Below, in pieces: positions 18,778 through 28,697 of a DNA stretch of 64,000 nucleotides. This DNA comes from Streptococcus troglodytae. GTDB taxonomy: Bacteria > Bacillota > Bacilli > Lactobacillales > Streptococcaceae. The stretch is from contig NZ_AP014612.1 of the NCBI RefSeq assembly GCF_002355215.1, positions 806,001 through 870,000 of the forward strand, written 5' to 3'. Numbering within the stretch: the stretch's first letter is position 1; each line of letters starts with the position of its first letter. Position numbers and translations under genes: made by a program. The notes under the pieces were generated by a model. It ran no database searches. It was not told the DNA's origin and saw only the letters and a list, made by a program, of their open reading frames with translations.

Positions 18778-19488
18778 ATGAGAATTCATTTTATCCTTCA
18801 CGAAATGTTTGAGGCACCGGGTGCCTACTTAGCTTGGGCAGCTCTTCGTGGTCATGACGTATCTATGACTAAGGTTTATCATTATGAAAAGCTTCCTAAA
18901 GATGTTGATGACTTTGATATGTTAATTCTTATGGGAGGGCCACAGAGCCCTTCCAGTACCAAAAAAGAATTTCCTTATTACGACGCCCAAGCAGAAGTTA
19001 AGTTAATTCAAAAAGCTGCTAAGGCTGAGAAAATTATTGTAGGTGTTTGTCTGGGTGCTCAATTGATGGGAGTAGCTTATGGTGCAGATTATTTGCATAG
19101 TCCTAAAAAAGAAATTGGCAATTACTTGATTTCTTTGACAGAAGCTGGGAAAATGGATCCTTATTTAAGCGATTTTTCAGATGACTTGCTTGTTGGTCAT
19201 TGGCATGGAGATATGCCTGGTTTGCCAGATAAGGCTCAAGTTTTGGCTATCAGTCAGGGCTGTCCTAGACAGATTATTAAATTTGGTCCTAAGCAATACG
19301 CTTTTCAATGCCATTTGGAATTTACACCTGAATTGGTCGCTTCCTTAATTGCGCAAGAAGATGATTTGGACACTCAAAGTCAAACAGAAACTTATGTACA
19401 GACAGCTGAGGAAATGCAGACCTTTGATTACTCGCCAATGAATCAAGCCTTGTATTCATTTTTGAATCGACTGACAGAAAGAAAATGA
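18778..19488 (+). CDS. class-I glutamine-amidotransferase-like protein
   Basis: A 236-residue GATase-1 fold protein resembling GMP-synthase glutamine-amidotransferase domains. The nucleophile elbow is IIVGVCLGAQLMGVAYGA, with the catalytic Cys. The catalytic His-x-Glu is in FQCHLEFTPE. An oxyanion-type segment MLILMGGPQSPSST is also present. It could release ammonia from glutamine or act on other gamma-glutamyl substrates; partner synthetase domains are absent. It is joined to punA with a 9-base gap and a GGAG ribosome site, so it is part of the salvage operon. Confidence 0.85.
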   Translation: MRIHFILHEMFEAPGAYLAWAALRGHDVSMTKVYHYEKLPKDVDDFDMLILMGGPQSPSSTKKEFPYYDAQAEVKLIQKAAKAEKIIVGVCLGAQLMGVAYGADYLHSPKKEIGNYLISLTEAGKMDPYLSDFSDDLLVGHWHGDMPGLPDKAQVLAISQGCPRQIIKFGPKQYAFQCHLEFTPELVASLIAQEDDLDTQSQTETYVQTAEEMQTFDYSPMNQALYSFLNRLTERK

Positions 19489-19496
19489 TATGAAGA

Positions 19497-19597
19497 AATT
19501 AAAATGAAAGGAATTGAATCCGTTCTGGGTGTGGTTCTGAAAATAAAAGAAAGGAAAGAGAGCAGATTTTTTAATTTGAACTCGAGCGGAAAGCTTG
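19497..19597 (+). repeat. 101-bp direct repeat, copy 1
   Basis: This stretch recurs at 19688-19788 with two substitutions and a period of 191 bases. It carries a short open frame from 19504 to 19623, MKGIESVLGVVLKIKERKES..., 39 residues. Its 3' end equals the first bases of the structured element found at 19767. Confidence 0.85.
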
Positions 19598-19687
19598 AAA
19601 CTCTGAATTTTTACAACAACTAAAAGCGAAAGGACTAGACACCGTGTTCAGTGCAACTGAATCCGGGCTAAGGACTTTTCTTCAATC

Positions 19688-19788
19688 AATTAAAATGAAA
19701 GGAATTGAACCCGTTCTGGGTGTGGTTCTGAAAATAAAAGAAAGGAAAGAGAGCAGATTTTTTAATTTGAACTTGAGCGGAAAGCTTG
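19688..19788 (+). repeat. 101-bp direct repeat, copy 2
   Basis: Second copy of the repeat at 19497. The open frame at 19695-19796 codes for 33 residues, identical to copy 1 up to residue 31 except Ser/Pro at position 6 and Ser/Leu at position 27. No proper ribosome site precedes either copy. The repeat runs into the structured element at 19767-19878. Confidence 0.85.
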
Positions 19789-19878
19789 GAAAATAGATAA
19801 ACCTCATGGGAAATCAGGATTTCCCTGCGGTTTCCTAATTTTCAGTCGCTTTCTGGTCGCTCTTCTGTATCATAAATT
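19767..19878 (+). repeat. structured intergenic element, copy abutting deoD
   Basis: Begins TTGAACTTGAGCG and ends in CTGTATCATAAATT directly before the deoD ATG. Stems seen: GAGCG (19775-19779) with CGCTC (19858-19862); AAAGC (19781-19785) with GCTTT (19848-19852); and the apical hairpin GGGAAAT/ATTTCCC (19808-19825). The conserved AGATAAAC and TTTCCTAATTTT segments match the other copies. It is the most diverged family member. Confidence 0.7.
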
Positions 19879-20583
19879 ATGTCTATTCATATTGGAGCCC
19901 AAGAGGGGCAAATTGCAGATAAAATTTTACTTCCGGGTGACCCTCTTCGTGCTAAATTCATTGCAGAAAACTTCCTTGAAAATGCGGTGTGTTTTAACGA
20001 AATTCGTGGCATGCTTGGATTTACAGGAACTTATAAAGGTCACCGCGTTTCTGTTATGGGAACTGGTATGGGAATGCCATCCATCTCCATTTATGCGCGT
20101 GAGCTGATTGTTGACTATGGTGTTAAAAAACTTATCCGTGTCGGAACAGCTGGTTCGCTTAACAAGGATGTGCATGTGCGTGATCTCGTTTTGGCGCAGG
20201 CAGCAGGGACAACTTCCAGCATGATTAAAAACGAATGGCCACAATACGATTTTCCGCAGATTGCTGACTTTTCAATGCTTGATAAGGCCTATCATATTGC
20301 TGAGGATATGGAGCTGACAATACATGTGGGCAGTGTTCTTTCTATTGATGCCTTTTATTCAGATTTTGCTGACAATAATATCAAGCTTGGACAAATGGGG
20401 ATCAAAGCTGTTGAAATGGAAGCGGCAGCTCTTTATTATCTTGCTGCTAAACATAGTGTCCAAGCTTTGGGAATTATGACTATTTCAGACAGTTTGGTTG
20501 CTGATGAAGATACAACAGCTGAGGAACGCCAAACAACCTTTACTGATATGATGAAGGTAGGTTTAGAGACTTTAATTGCTTAA
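19879..20583 (+). CDS. deoD: purine-nucleoside phosphorylase DeoD (hexameric type)
   Basis: A 234-residue DeoD. It has the expected [34 protein letters not shown], the phosphate-binding [27 protein letters not shown], and [12 protein letters not shown] with the ribose-binding Met/Glu. It phosphorolyses adenosine and other purine nucleosides. No Shine-Dalgarno sequence precedes the ATG; instead the structured element at 19767 ends at the base before it. A 390-base gap with repeats separates it from the upstream GATase gene, so it may have its own transcription start. Confidence 0.96.
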   Translation: MSIHIGAQEGQIADKILLPGDPLRAKFIAENFLENAVCFNEIRGMLGFTGTYKGHRVSVMGTGMGMPSISIYARELIVDYGVKKLIRVGTAGSLNKDVHVRDLVLAQAAGTTSSMIKNEWPQYDFPQIADFSMLDKAYHIAEDMELTIHVGSVLSIDAFYSDFADNNIKLGQMGIKAVEMEAAALYYLAAKHSVQALGIMTISDSLVADEDTTAEERQTTFTDMMKVGLETLIA

Positions 20584-20584
20584 T

Positions 20585-21352
20585 ATGACTGAACAAGAAA
20601 CCTTAACTATCCTTTTGGATGTCTATGCTTATTATCAGGCTTACCAAATTGTAAAAACCAGTCAGGTTTTTTCAGATGATATTATCTTTCTCTTAGAATT
20701 GTTAAAGGAAAGACGCGAGCTTAATGTTGATTTTCTCTTTCAAAATCGCGTGCGCTTGCAAGAATTGGAACAGACTTATCACATTTCTCTCTTGGATAAT
20801 GCTTATGAAGAAGAGCTTTTGGCTAACTATATCATGGATTTAGAAGCCAAGCTGCGCAATGATCATATTATTGACTTTGTCAGAAGTGTCAGTCCCATTT
20901 TGTATCGTTTATTGATGCGACTGATGCAAAGTCAAGTAGCAGATATTAATGATTATATTTATGATGCTAAAAATGATCAATACGATACTTGGAAGTTTGA
21001 CAAGATGCATGACTCTGCTAACCCCTTTGTTCAAAACTTTGTTGCTAAAGGAAGAGACAGCAAGATTACTTCAAGAAGTCTGGCGGATTTTATTCAGTTA
21101 ACTGATTTGTCTCAGTCTATTAAAGATAGCATTTTGCTTTTAAGAGATTTTGAAAAATCAGTCCGCAATCCACTTGCTCATCTTATCAAACCTTTTGACG
21201 AAGAAGAGCTTCATCGCACGACAGGTTTTTCTTCTCAAACCTTTTTGGAAAAAATCATTCAATTGGCTGTATTTTCTGGAATTCATTATGATAATGACAA
21301 GTTTTATTTTGACAAAGTGAATGAACTCATTAAGCGCATCTATCAGAATTAG
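20585..21352 (+). CDS. HEPN-like protein with R-x4-H motif, unknown function
   Basis: A 255-residue, all-helical protein starting one base after the deoD stop. Near the C terminus it has EKSVRNPLAHLIKPFDEEEL, where R194 and H199 form an R-x4-H pair, the catalytic signature of HEPN-type ribonucleases such as Csm6 C-terminal domains. The N-terminal two thirds show no CARF or nucleotidyltransferase motifs that I recognise. The last part, FLEKIIQLAVFSGIHYDNDKFYFDKVNELI, is helical. No CRISPR array or cas gene is in the window. The RNase role is inference from one motif; it may equally be a non-catalytic helical protein. Confidence 0.55.
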   Translation: MTEQETLTILLDVYAYYQAYQIVKTSQVFSDDIIFLLELLKERRELNVDFLFQNRVRLQELEQTYHISLLDNAYEEELLANYIMDLEAKLRNDHIIDFVRSVSPILYRLLMRLMQSQVADINDYIYDAKNDQYDTWKFDKMHDSANPFVQNFVAKGRDSKITSRSLADFIQLTDLSQSIKDSILLLRDFEKSVRNPLAHLIKPFDEEELHRTTGFSSQTFLEKIIQLAVFSGIHYDNDKFYFDKVNELIKRIYQN

Positions 21353-21378
21353 CAAATATTCATCAATTTTGTTTATAA

Positions 21379-21415
21379 TAAAAAAGGCAACAGTTGCAGC
21401 TGTCGCCTTTTTGCA
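21379..21415. terminator. bidirectional terminator between the salvage cluster and the LysR gene
   Basis: AAAAAGGC-a-ACAG pairs with CTGT-c-GCCTTTTT with one internal mismatch, flanked by A and T runs. It can end both the plus-strand operon and the minus-strand regulator. Confidence 0.85.
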
Positions 21416-21417
21416 TA

Positions 21418-22326
21418 CTATTTATCAAATTTAACTTCTTCAAGGAGATAGTCGATAAATTTTTCCCCCATTTTGGAAAGATTAGCTTTTTCATGCTTAA
21501 GGTAAATGATGTCAATTTCATCGTCTACTTCAAGCGGAATCGAAACAATATTATCGCCGTTAAGGTTACTATTTAAAATCCCAGTTGCAATGGTATAGCC
21601 GTCAAGACCAATCATCAGATTGAAAAGAGTTGCTCGGTCGGAAACAACAATGGATCTTTTGTGAGCAATCTGTGACATAATTTCCTCTGAAAAGTAGAAG
21701 GAGTTATGGATACCCTGATCATAACTGAGGTAGGGAAAGTCTTCTAAATCGCTGAGAGATACGGACTGGTGTTCAGCCAGAGGATTATCCTTACTGACAA
21801 AAATATGGGGATGTGCTTTGAAAAGGCTGGTATAAGTCAAATGATTGTCATCAAACATTTTGGTGAGAACATCATGATTGTAACTATTTAGGAAAAGCAC
21901 CCCAATTTCAGAACGGAAATTTTTAACGTCATCAATAATTTCGTAGGTTCTGGTTTCACGTAAAAAAAGCTCATAACGCGTCATATCCGTTTCCTTAAGC
22001 AGACTGACAAAGGCATTAACCACAAAGGCGTAGTGCTGAGCTGAAACACTAAAAAGTTCACGTGTATGACCTTGGCTTTTATAGCGTTCCTCTAAAAGAG
22101 CTGTCTGCTCAACAACTTGGCGAGCATAGGATAGGAATTCAACACCATCCTTAGTCAAGGTAATCCCTTTAGGATTGCGGATAAAGATTTCAATACCCAT
22201 TTCGCGTTCCAAATCACGAACAGCATTTGAAAGTGAAGGCTGAGTAATAAATAGTTGTTTGGCAGCCTCATTCATGCTGCCAGTTTCGACAATTTTGATA
22301 ATATAATGTAACTGTTGAATACGCAT
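21418..22326 (-). CDS. LysR-family regulator, CpsY/MtaR-like
   Basis: A 302-residue LysR-type regulator. The N-terminal winged helix is MRIQQLHYIIKIVETGSMNEAAKQLFITQPSLSNAVRDLEREMGIEIFIRNPKGITLTKDG. A two-lobed effector domain follows. The sequence and its place beside pyrK-pyrDB resemble the streptococcal regulator variously named CpsY, MtaR or MetR, which in other streptococci controls methionine uptake and cell-surface functions. The specific targets here are not visible. It is transcribed away from the pyr operon. Confidence 0.85.
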   Translation of the reverse strand: MRIQQLHYIIKIVETGSMNEAAKQLFITQPSLSNAVRDLEREMGIEIFIRNPKGITLTKDGVEFLSYARQVVEQTALLEERYKSQGHTRELFSVSAQHYAFVVNAFVSLLKETDMTRYELFLRETRTYEIIDDVKNFRSEIGVLFLNSYNHDVLTKMFDDNHLTYTSLFKAHPHIFVSKDNPLAEHQSVSLSDLEDFPYLSYDQGIHNSFYFSEEIMSQIAHKRSIVVSDRATLFNLMIGLDGYTIATGILNSNLNGDNIVSIPLEVDDEIDIIYLKHEKANLSKMGEKFIDYLLEEVKFDK

Positions 22327-22408
22327 GCCTTTATTTTAGCACAAAATTAGTATTATGAATAGCTTTCCCTTGTGGTGATTGCAGACATATACATCAACTG
22401 ATTCTTAG

Positions 22409-22436
22409 TTGACATTTTTTTCTTTCAAGCTATAAT
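22409..22436 (+). promoter_or_regulatory. pyr operon promoter
   Basis: TTGACA (22409-22414), 16-base spacer, TATAAT (22431-22436), both consensus. Transcription would start near 22443, upstream of the PyrR site. Confidence 0.85.
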
Positions 22437-22461
22437 GTAAAAAATGAATAACCTTTAATTT

Positions 22462-22558
22462 AGTCCAGAGAGGCTGTCAAGGGAAATCAAGATTAACAAG
22501 CAGAGGGTGCAGTCTGCTCACTTTTTTGCGCAACCTTGCCAGCCGGTAAGGTTTTTTC
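22462..22558 (+). promoter_or_regulatory. PyrR-dependent attenuator of the pyr operon
   Basis: AGTCCAGAGAGGCT at 22462-22475 is an exact match to the PyrR RNA-binding consensus ARUCCnGnGAGGYU. Downstream an intrinsic terminator, AACCTTGCC/GGTAAGGTT with a T run, occupies 22532-22557, just before pyrK. By analogy with Bacillus and other lactic acid bacteria, UMP-bound PyrR would stabilise the anti-antiterminator and favour termination. pyrR itself is not in the window. Confidence 0.88.
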
Positions 22559-22572
22559 ATAGAAAGGCAGTT

Positions 22573-23349
22573 ATGATTTTAAAAGAAAATCTAACGGTAG
22601 TTAGTCAACGTGAAATTGCTCCTTGTATTTTTGAAATGGTTTTAAGAGGTGATATGGTTGCGCAAATGCAGGCTGGTCAGTTCTTGCATATTCGTGTTCC
22701 TGATGCTAGTAAACTCTTGCGCAGACCAATTTCCATAGCTGAGATTAACAAAGATGTTAAAGAAGCTACTATTGTTTACCGTATTGAAGGTCAGGGAACG
22801 GCTATTTTTTCCCAACTTAAAGCAGGAGATAAGCTTGACTGTTTAGGTCCTCAGGGCAATGGCTTTGACTTTTCTGTCATTGATAAAGGTCAAAAGGCTT
22901 TGATTATTGGCGGTGGTATCGGTGTTCCGCCTTTATTGGAAGTGGCTAAGCAACTTTGCAAAAAAGGCGTAGAAGTCTATGCTGTTTTGGGCTTTGCCAA
23001 CAAAGATGCGGTGATTTTGGAAGAAAAGATGTCTCAATATGCGACTGTTATGGTAACAACAGATGATGGTTCTTACGGTCAAAAGGGTTATGTATCAACG
23101 GTCGTTGATAATTTGGATTTTCTTGCTGATGCCATTTATGCTTGCGGTGCACCGGGAATGCTCAAATATGTTGATAAGAAATTTGAAAAACATCCACATG
23201 CTTATTTATCAACAGAAGAACGAATGGCTTGTGGTATGGGAGCATGCTATGCCTGCGTCGTTCATGTCAAAGGGCAAGAAGATGCTCAAACCCTGCGTGT
23301 TTGTGAAGATGGACCTGTATTTGAAACTGGTCAGATTATTCTAGATTAG
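22573..23349 (+). CDS. pyrK: dihydroorotate dehydrogenase electron-transfer subunit PyrK
   Basis: A 258-residue PyrK with an FAD-binding segment (LLRRPISIAEI), an NAD-binding region (GQKALIIGGGIGVPPLLEVAKQL) and a C-terminal 2Fe-2S motif ERMACGMGACYACVVHV...LRVCEDGPVF. It passes electrons from the PyrDB flavin to NAD+. The ATG at 22573 follows AGAAAGG; the longer open frame upstream runs through the attenuator and has no ribosome site. It is followed nine bases later by pyrDB, its heterotetramer partner. Confidence 0.95.
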   Translation: MILKENLTVVSQREIAPCIFEMVLRGDMVAQMQAGQFLHIRVPDASKLLRRPISIAEINKDVKEATIVYRIEGQGTAIFSQLKAGDKLDCLGPQGNGFDFSVIDKGQKALIIGGGIGVPPLLEVAKQLCKKGVEVYAVLGFANKDAVILEEKMSQYATVMVTTDDGSYGQKGYVSTVVDNLDFLADAIYACGAPGMLKYVDKKFEKHPHAYLSTEERMACGMGACYACVVHVKGQEDAQTLRVCEDGPVFETGQIILD

Positions 23350-24973
<1,624 letters not shown>

Positions 24974-25072
24974 GGAGGCCTATCAAGTAGAAATTAGTAA
25001 AAATTACTAAAGGAATGAAATTGAAAGTTCTTGATTTTATTGGTAGAACTGAAGAAATAAAGGAGAATAATT

Positions 25073-25702
25073 ATGACATTAGCAAGAGACATCGCTCGTG
25101 ATTTACTAGATATTAAGGCAGTCTATCTTAAACCAGAAGAACCTTTTACTTGGGCATCTGGTATTAAATCACCCATTTACACAGACAATCGCATCACGCT
25201 TTCCTATCCTGACACACGTACTTTGATAGAAAATGGTTTTGTGGAAACCATCAAGGAAGCATTTCCTGAGGTAGAAGTTATTGCAGGGACAGCGACAGCT
25301 GGGATTCCTCATGGTGCTATTATTGCAGACAAGATGAATCTGCCCTTTGCTTATATTCGCAGCAAACCAAAAGATCACGGTGCAGGTAATCAAATTGAAG
25401 GTCGTGTGACCAAGGGACAAAAGATGGTTATCATTGAAGATTTGATTTCAACAGGTGGTTCAGTTCTGGAAGCTGTGGCAGCGGCAGAACGCGAAGGAGC
25501 TGATGTGCTTGGTGTGGTTGCTATTTTTACCTACGAATTGCCAAAAGCGACAGCCAATTTTGAAAAGGCTGGTGTGAAATTGGTGACTTTGTCAAACTAT
25601 AGCGAACTGATTAAAGTTGCTAAGGTACAAGGCTATATTGATGCAGACGGTTTAACCCTGCTCAAGAAATTTAAAGAAAACCAAGAGACTTGGCAAGACT
25701 AA
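25073..25702 (+). CDS. pyrE: orotate phosphoribosyltransferase
   Basis: A 209-residue OPRTase. It has [18 protein letters not shown] at the N terminus, [18 protein letters not shown] (flexible catalytic loop) and the PRPP-binding [16 protein letters not shown]. It converts orotate to OMP. It lies 99 bases after pyrF with a strong AAGGAGAA ribosome site and is the last pyr gene in this cluster; pyrC is 3.7 kb further on. Confidence 0.96.
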   Translation: MTLARDIARDLLDIKAVYLKPEEPFTWASGIKSPIYTDNRITLSYPDTRTLIENGFVETIKEAFPEVEVIAGTATAGIPHGAIIADKMNLPFAYIRSKPKDHGAGNQIEGRVTKGQKMVIIEDLISTGGSVLEAVAAAEREGADVLGVVAIFTYELPKATANFEKAGVKLVTLSNYSELIKVAKVQGYIDADGLTLLKKFKENQETWQD

Positions 25703-25790
25703 AATAAGATCAAAAAGGTAGGCATTATAGATGGAATTTTCCTTTTCTTATTTGAGTAATAGTCTAAAAGTGTAATTAAAATCTTAATAA

Positions 25791-25901
25791 TTGAACACGA
25801 GCTAAAATCCTAGTAAAAAAGATAAACTTCCTTGTGTCTTGGTGACCCAATGTCAGTTTCCTATTTTTATACGGATTTCTTAACGCTCTTTGTATCTTAA
25901 T
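25791..25901 (+). repeat. structured intergenic element, tandem unit 1
   Basis: Begins TTGAACACGAGC and ends TTTGTATCTTAAT. Stems: GAGC/GCTC, AAATCC/GGATTT and an apical TTGTGTC/GACCCAA hairpin. Sequence identity is highest to the reversed copy between the tRNA genes. Confidence 0.85.
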
Positions 25902-25903
25902 AA

Positions 25904-26014
25904 AAGAACACGAGCTACGAGCTGTGTCAAAAAGATAGTTTCTCCTAGAGTCTTGTGACTCTTCGTCCAAACTCCTATTTTGCCTTTGCTCGTGGACGCT
26001 CTTTGTATCTTAAT
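25904..26014 (+). repeat. structured intergenic element, tandem unit 2
   Basis: Same ends (GAACACGAGC and TTTGTATCTTAAT), 113 bases after unit 1. Second stem is CTACGAGC/GCTCGTGG; the apical hairpin is AGAGTC-ttgt-GACTCT. Confidence 0.85.
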
Positions 26015-26017
26015 AAA

Positions 26018-26128
26018 ATGAACGCGGCTACGACACTGTGCAAAAAGATAAAGACTGCCTAGATGCTGGTGCACCTTCGTCAGCTTTCCTATTTTGCGGT
26101 GTGTCGCTTTACGCCTTTGTATCTTAAT
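26018..26128 (+). repeat. structured intergenic element, tandem unit 3
   Basis: Third unit, 114 bases after unit 2. Stems are GGC/GCC, CGACAC/GTGTCG and AGATGC-tggt-GCACCT. The AAAGGAGG ribosome site of the PEBP gene follows its TTTGTATCTTAAT end directly. Confidence 0.85.
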
Positions 26129-26143
26129 AAAGGAGGTTTTCGA

Positions 26144-26644
26144 ATGAAAATTTGTGTGCCATTTAAAAATCACATTATCCCTGATGCTTATGCTAAAAAA
26201 GCAAGTGAAACCAATAAAGGTTATGCTGTTAAATCTTTCCCTTTTGAAATCATAGATGTTCCAGAAAATGCTAAAACTTTAGCTTGGACTTTGGTGGATT
26301 ATGATTCTATTCCTGTTTGTGGTTTTGCCTATATTCATTGGACTGTTGCCAATGTACCAGCAGATGTCACTGTTATTTCAGAGGATTTTGCACGACAAGA
26401 TCAAAAGCATTTAAAGGGGAAAAACAGTCTGGTCAGCAAGTTCCTAACAACTGACTATTCTGATATGTACGATGGTTATCTTGGACCTTATCCGCCAGAC
26501 AAAGATCATCACTACACCCTCATTGTCTATGCGCTTGAGGATGACTTATCCCTTGATGCAGGCTTCTATCTTAATGAACTCTTACATGCAATTGAAGGTC
26601 ATGTAATTGCCCAAGCTCAAATGGATTTGGTGGGCAGAGCATGA
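26144..26644 (+). CDS. YbhB/YbcL (PEBP) family protein
   Basis: A 166-residue protein of the phosphatidylethanolamine-binding (Raf-kinase-inhibitor-like) family. The ligand-pocket segments are LAWTLVDYDSIPVCGFAYIHWTVANVPA, YLGPYPPDKDHHYTLIVYALED and a C-terminal HVIAQAQMDLVGRA. Bacterial members are cytoplasmic and mostly uncharacterised. The ATG at 26144 has an excellent AAAGGAGG site; an earlier in-frame start lies inside the repeat and is unlikely. Confidence 0.88.
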   Translation: MKICVPFKNHIIPDAYAKKASETNKGYAVKSFPFEIIDVPENAKTLAWTLVDYDSIPVCGFAYIHWTVANVPADVTVISEDFARQDQKHLKGKNSLVSKFLTTDYSDMYDGYLGPYPPDKDHHYTLIVYALEDDLSLDAGFYLNELLHAIEGHVIAQAQMDLVGRA

Positions 26645-26659
26645 TCAAGGAGACATCTT

Positions 26660-26776
26660 ATGACTGTCAAGGTCGAAATCTGTATCAATGCGGATGGTCT
26701 ACAGTTTCTGAAGAAGTTTATGGCAGGTCATAAGCTTCTTCAGATTGAAAAGAAGATAAAGAGGCTAAGGATGTGA
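26660..26776 (+). CDS. 38-residue small open frame, unknown
   Basis: A small frame, MTVKVEICINADGLQFLKKF..., with a good CAAGGAGA ribosome site 16 bases after the PEBP gene. It ends in a basic stretch (IEKKIKRLRM). No family is recognised. It may be a remnant of a longer gene, since it sits at the edge of a decaying region, or a real small protein. Confidence 0.3.
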   Translation: MTVKVEICINADGLQFLKKFMAGHKLLQIEKKIKRLRM

Positions 26777-26818
26777 CCTTAACTTCTCTTTTACTATTTA
26801 ATCAAGGAAGTGTTTGGT

Positions 26819-27160
26819 ATGAAATTCACAAAACGTCAGCTTTTAGATTGGCTGTTGGATGTAACGGGAGCTGAGGAAGTCTATCCTTTTACCCGAGAAA
26901 AAAGCAAGTATACACCCGTCATTCGACATAGACGTAATCAAAAAATGCTGGCTTTAGTAACAGAAAAAGATGGCAATCTCCTTCTAAATCTTAAGCTCAA
27001 ACCAGAACAGGTAGAAAATATGCTGGAAACTAAAGGTGTGATTCCAGCCTATCATATGAATAAGAAACACTGGCTTACAGTTTTGGTTAACGAAACAGAA
27101 TTAACGGAGAATGAATTGAAAAATATGGTATTGGAAAGCAGTCAATTGACGCAGGGCTAA
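26819..27160 (+). CDS. MmcQ/YjbR family protein
   Basis: A 113-residue protein with the MmcQ/YjbR (CyaY-like fold) pattern: a short helical start, YTPVIRHRRNQKMLALVTEKDGNLLLNLKLKPEQVENML, then GVIPAYHMNKKHWLTVLVN, the family's conserved P-x-Y-H-M-N-K-x-H-W motif. Members are thought to be DNA-binding. The start at 26819 follows CAAGGAAG. It is the last intact gene before the pseudogene block. Confidence 0.88.
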   Translation: MKFTKRQLLDWLLDVTGAEEVYPFTREKSKYTPVIRHRRNQKMLALVTEKDGNLLLNLKLKPEQVENMLETKGVIPAYHMNKKHWLTVLVNETELTENELKNMVLESSQLTQG

Positions 27161-27219
27161 TAAATAAATCATTGGATAGGAAAAGAATCCCTTCGTGAAT
27201 TAGACGAAAGGAGCATAAG

Positions 27220-27890
27220 ATGCAATTTCCAGATGCAACAGCTATGCCAATACAATGAAGCAAAAGACGTTTCTCCTAGAGAACTAGTAAATTGACGATT
27301 GAAAAAGCTTAAAAAGCATAATCCTTTCTTAAATGCTTATCGTCAGTCAACGCTATGAAAAAGCTTTACAAGAAGCGCGGAAACGCGATTTCACAGGAAA
27401 ACCTTTTGCAGGTGTTCCTCTCTTTCTCAAAGATTTAGGACAGGAATAGGCTGGGGAATGATCAACGTCAAGCTCTCGTCTGCTGGCTAATTATCGTGCC
27501 AGTCATTCTGACAACTATGTCAAAAGCTTAGAAGCCTTGGGGGTTCATATTCTTGGTCGTACCAATACGCCAGAGTTTGCTTGTAAGAATATTAGTGACT
27601 CTAGTTTGCACGGTAGGTCAATCTACCTGATGATGTCAGCCACAATGCGGGTGGCTCCAGTGGTGGTGCCGCAGTCTTTGTTAGTTCGGGTGTGTTGTGC
27701 CCTTAGCGGCTGCCAGCGATGGTGGTGGCCCCATTCGGATTCCTGCTTCTTTTAATGGTCTTATTAGTCTGAAACCAACACCTGATCGCATTCCAGTAGG
27801 ACTCATTTTTTTAGAGGTTGGCAGGTGCCTATGTTTAGTTTGCCCTGACCAAGACGGTGCGTGAGATCAAAAGATTGCCATTTCTGACAT
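27220..27890 (+). pseudogene. amidase-signature enzyme, degraded
   Basis: Pieces of an amidase are scattered over all three frames. Examples are LNAYRQ, KPFAGVPLFLKDLGQ (catalytic Lys region), SLEALGVHILGRTNTPEFACK, NAGGSSGGAA (the amidase Ser-Ser-Lys signature loop) and GPIRIPASFNGLISLKPTPDRIP. There is a ribosome site (AAAGGAG) and an ATG at 27220. Several in-frame stops and indels are present and the C-terminal half is missing; a terminator follows. This is a real, multiply damaged pseudogene rather than a single sequence error. Confidence 0.85.
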
Positions 27891-27900
27891 TGATTAATAG

Positions 27901-27935
27901 CAAGCGATCTCTTTTCAAGGGATCGCTTTATTTTG
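27901..27935 (+). terminator. terminator after the amidase remnant
   Basis: AAGCGATC (27902-27909) and GATCGCTT (27921-27928) form a perfect 8-bp stem, followed by TATTTTGTTTTT. Confidence 0.8.
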
Positions 27936-28041
27936 TTTTTCGTAACTGGAATGCTGTTTAAAAATTTGTTACAATAGGTTTAATAGGTGCGTGTTGTTTT
28001 TCAGCTATTTCAGCTTTAGATAGAAAGATAAGGACAGATGT

Positions 28042-28697
28042 AATGTTTGTTAATTTTCATCTGATCATCAAAAGTTTATCCTTTATTTTGACAGGTATTT
28101 CATGTACCTTGGGTATTTCGGTTCTCAGTTTTCTGATAGTCTGCCTCTTGGGAATCTTTACTTTTTTTCCTGAGGATGTCTCAGAATTTTTGGCTTAGAT
28201 CCTTGGCACAGATGCATATTTTTATCATGCGTGGTGTTCCTATGCTTGTCGTTTTATTTGTCCTTTATTTTGGTCTGCCTTATTTTGAGGTGCAGTTGCC
28301 TGCTTTGATTTGCGCCTATATTGGTTTTAGCACTGTCAATGCCGCCTATATAGCCGAAATATTTCGAGCTTCTATCTCAGCAGTTGATAAGGGACAATGG
28401 GAAGCGGCTAGGTCTCTTGGTTTGCTCATGAGATCCATTTTAAAAAATATTATTTTACACAGGCCTTTCGGATTGCTATTTCCGCCTTTGGGAAATGTTA
28501 TGCTGGATATGCTCAAAAGCTCTTCTTTAGTAGCTATGATTACAGTACCAGATATTTTTAAAATGTGAAATTATTGATGGCCGCGAATATGATTACATGT
28601 CTATGTATATTTTGATTGCTTTTACTTATTGGCTTCTTTGTTTTTGTTTGCAATGTTTCAAAATCATTTGGAAGCAAAACTCAGTGTTTATTGATTA
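28042..28697 (+). pseudogene. amino-acid ABC transporter permease, degraded
   Basis: An N-terminal membrane segment begins at ATG 28042 (MFVNFHLIIKSLSFILTGIS). After a one-base shift near 28170 the frame continues SLAQMHIFIMRGVPMLVVLFVLYFGLPYFE and FSTVNAAYIAEIFRASISAVDKGQWEAARSLGL, the conserved EAA loop of polar amino-acid permeases. Two compensating indels around 28455-28490 scramble the segment after NIIL. A further stop follows VAMITVPDIFKM. No ATP-binding or solute-binding partner is adjacent. It appears to be the relic of a GlnP/HisM-type transporter gene. Confidence 0.85.

Noticed and set aside
25791..26128. Tandem repeats considered as a CRISPR array
   Set aside because: Units are about 113 bases with structure running throughout; there are no short identical repeats separated by unique spacers, and no cas genes are nearby.
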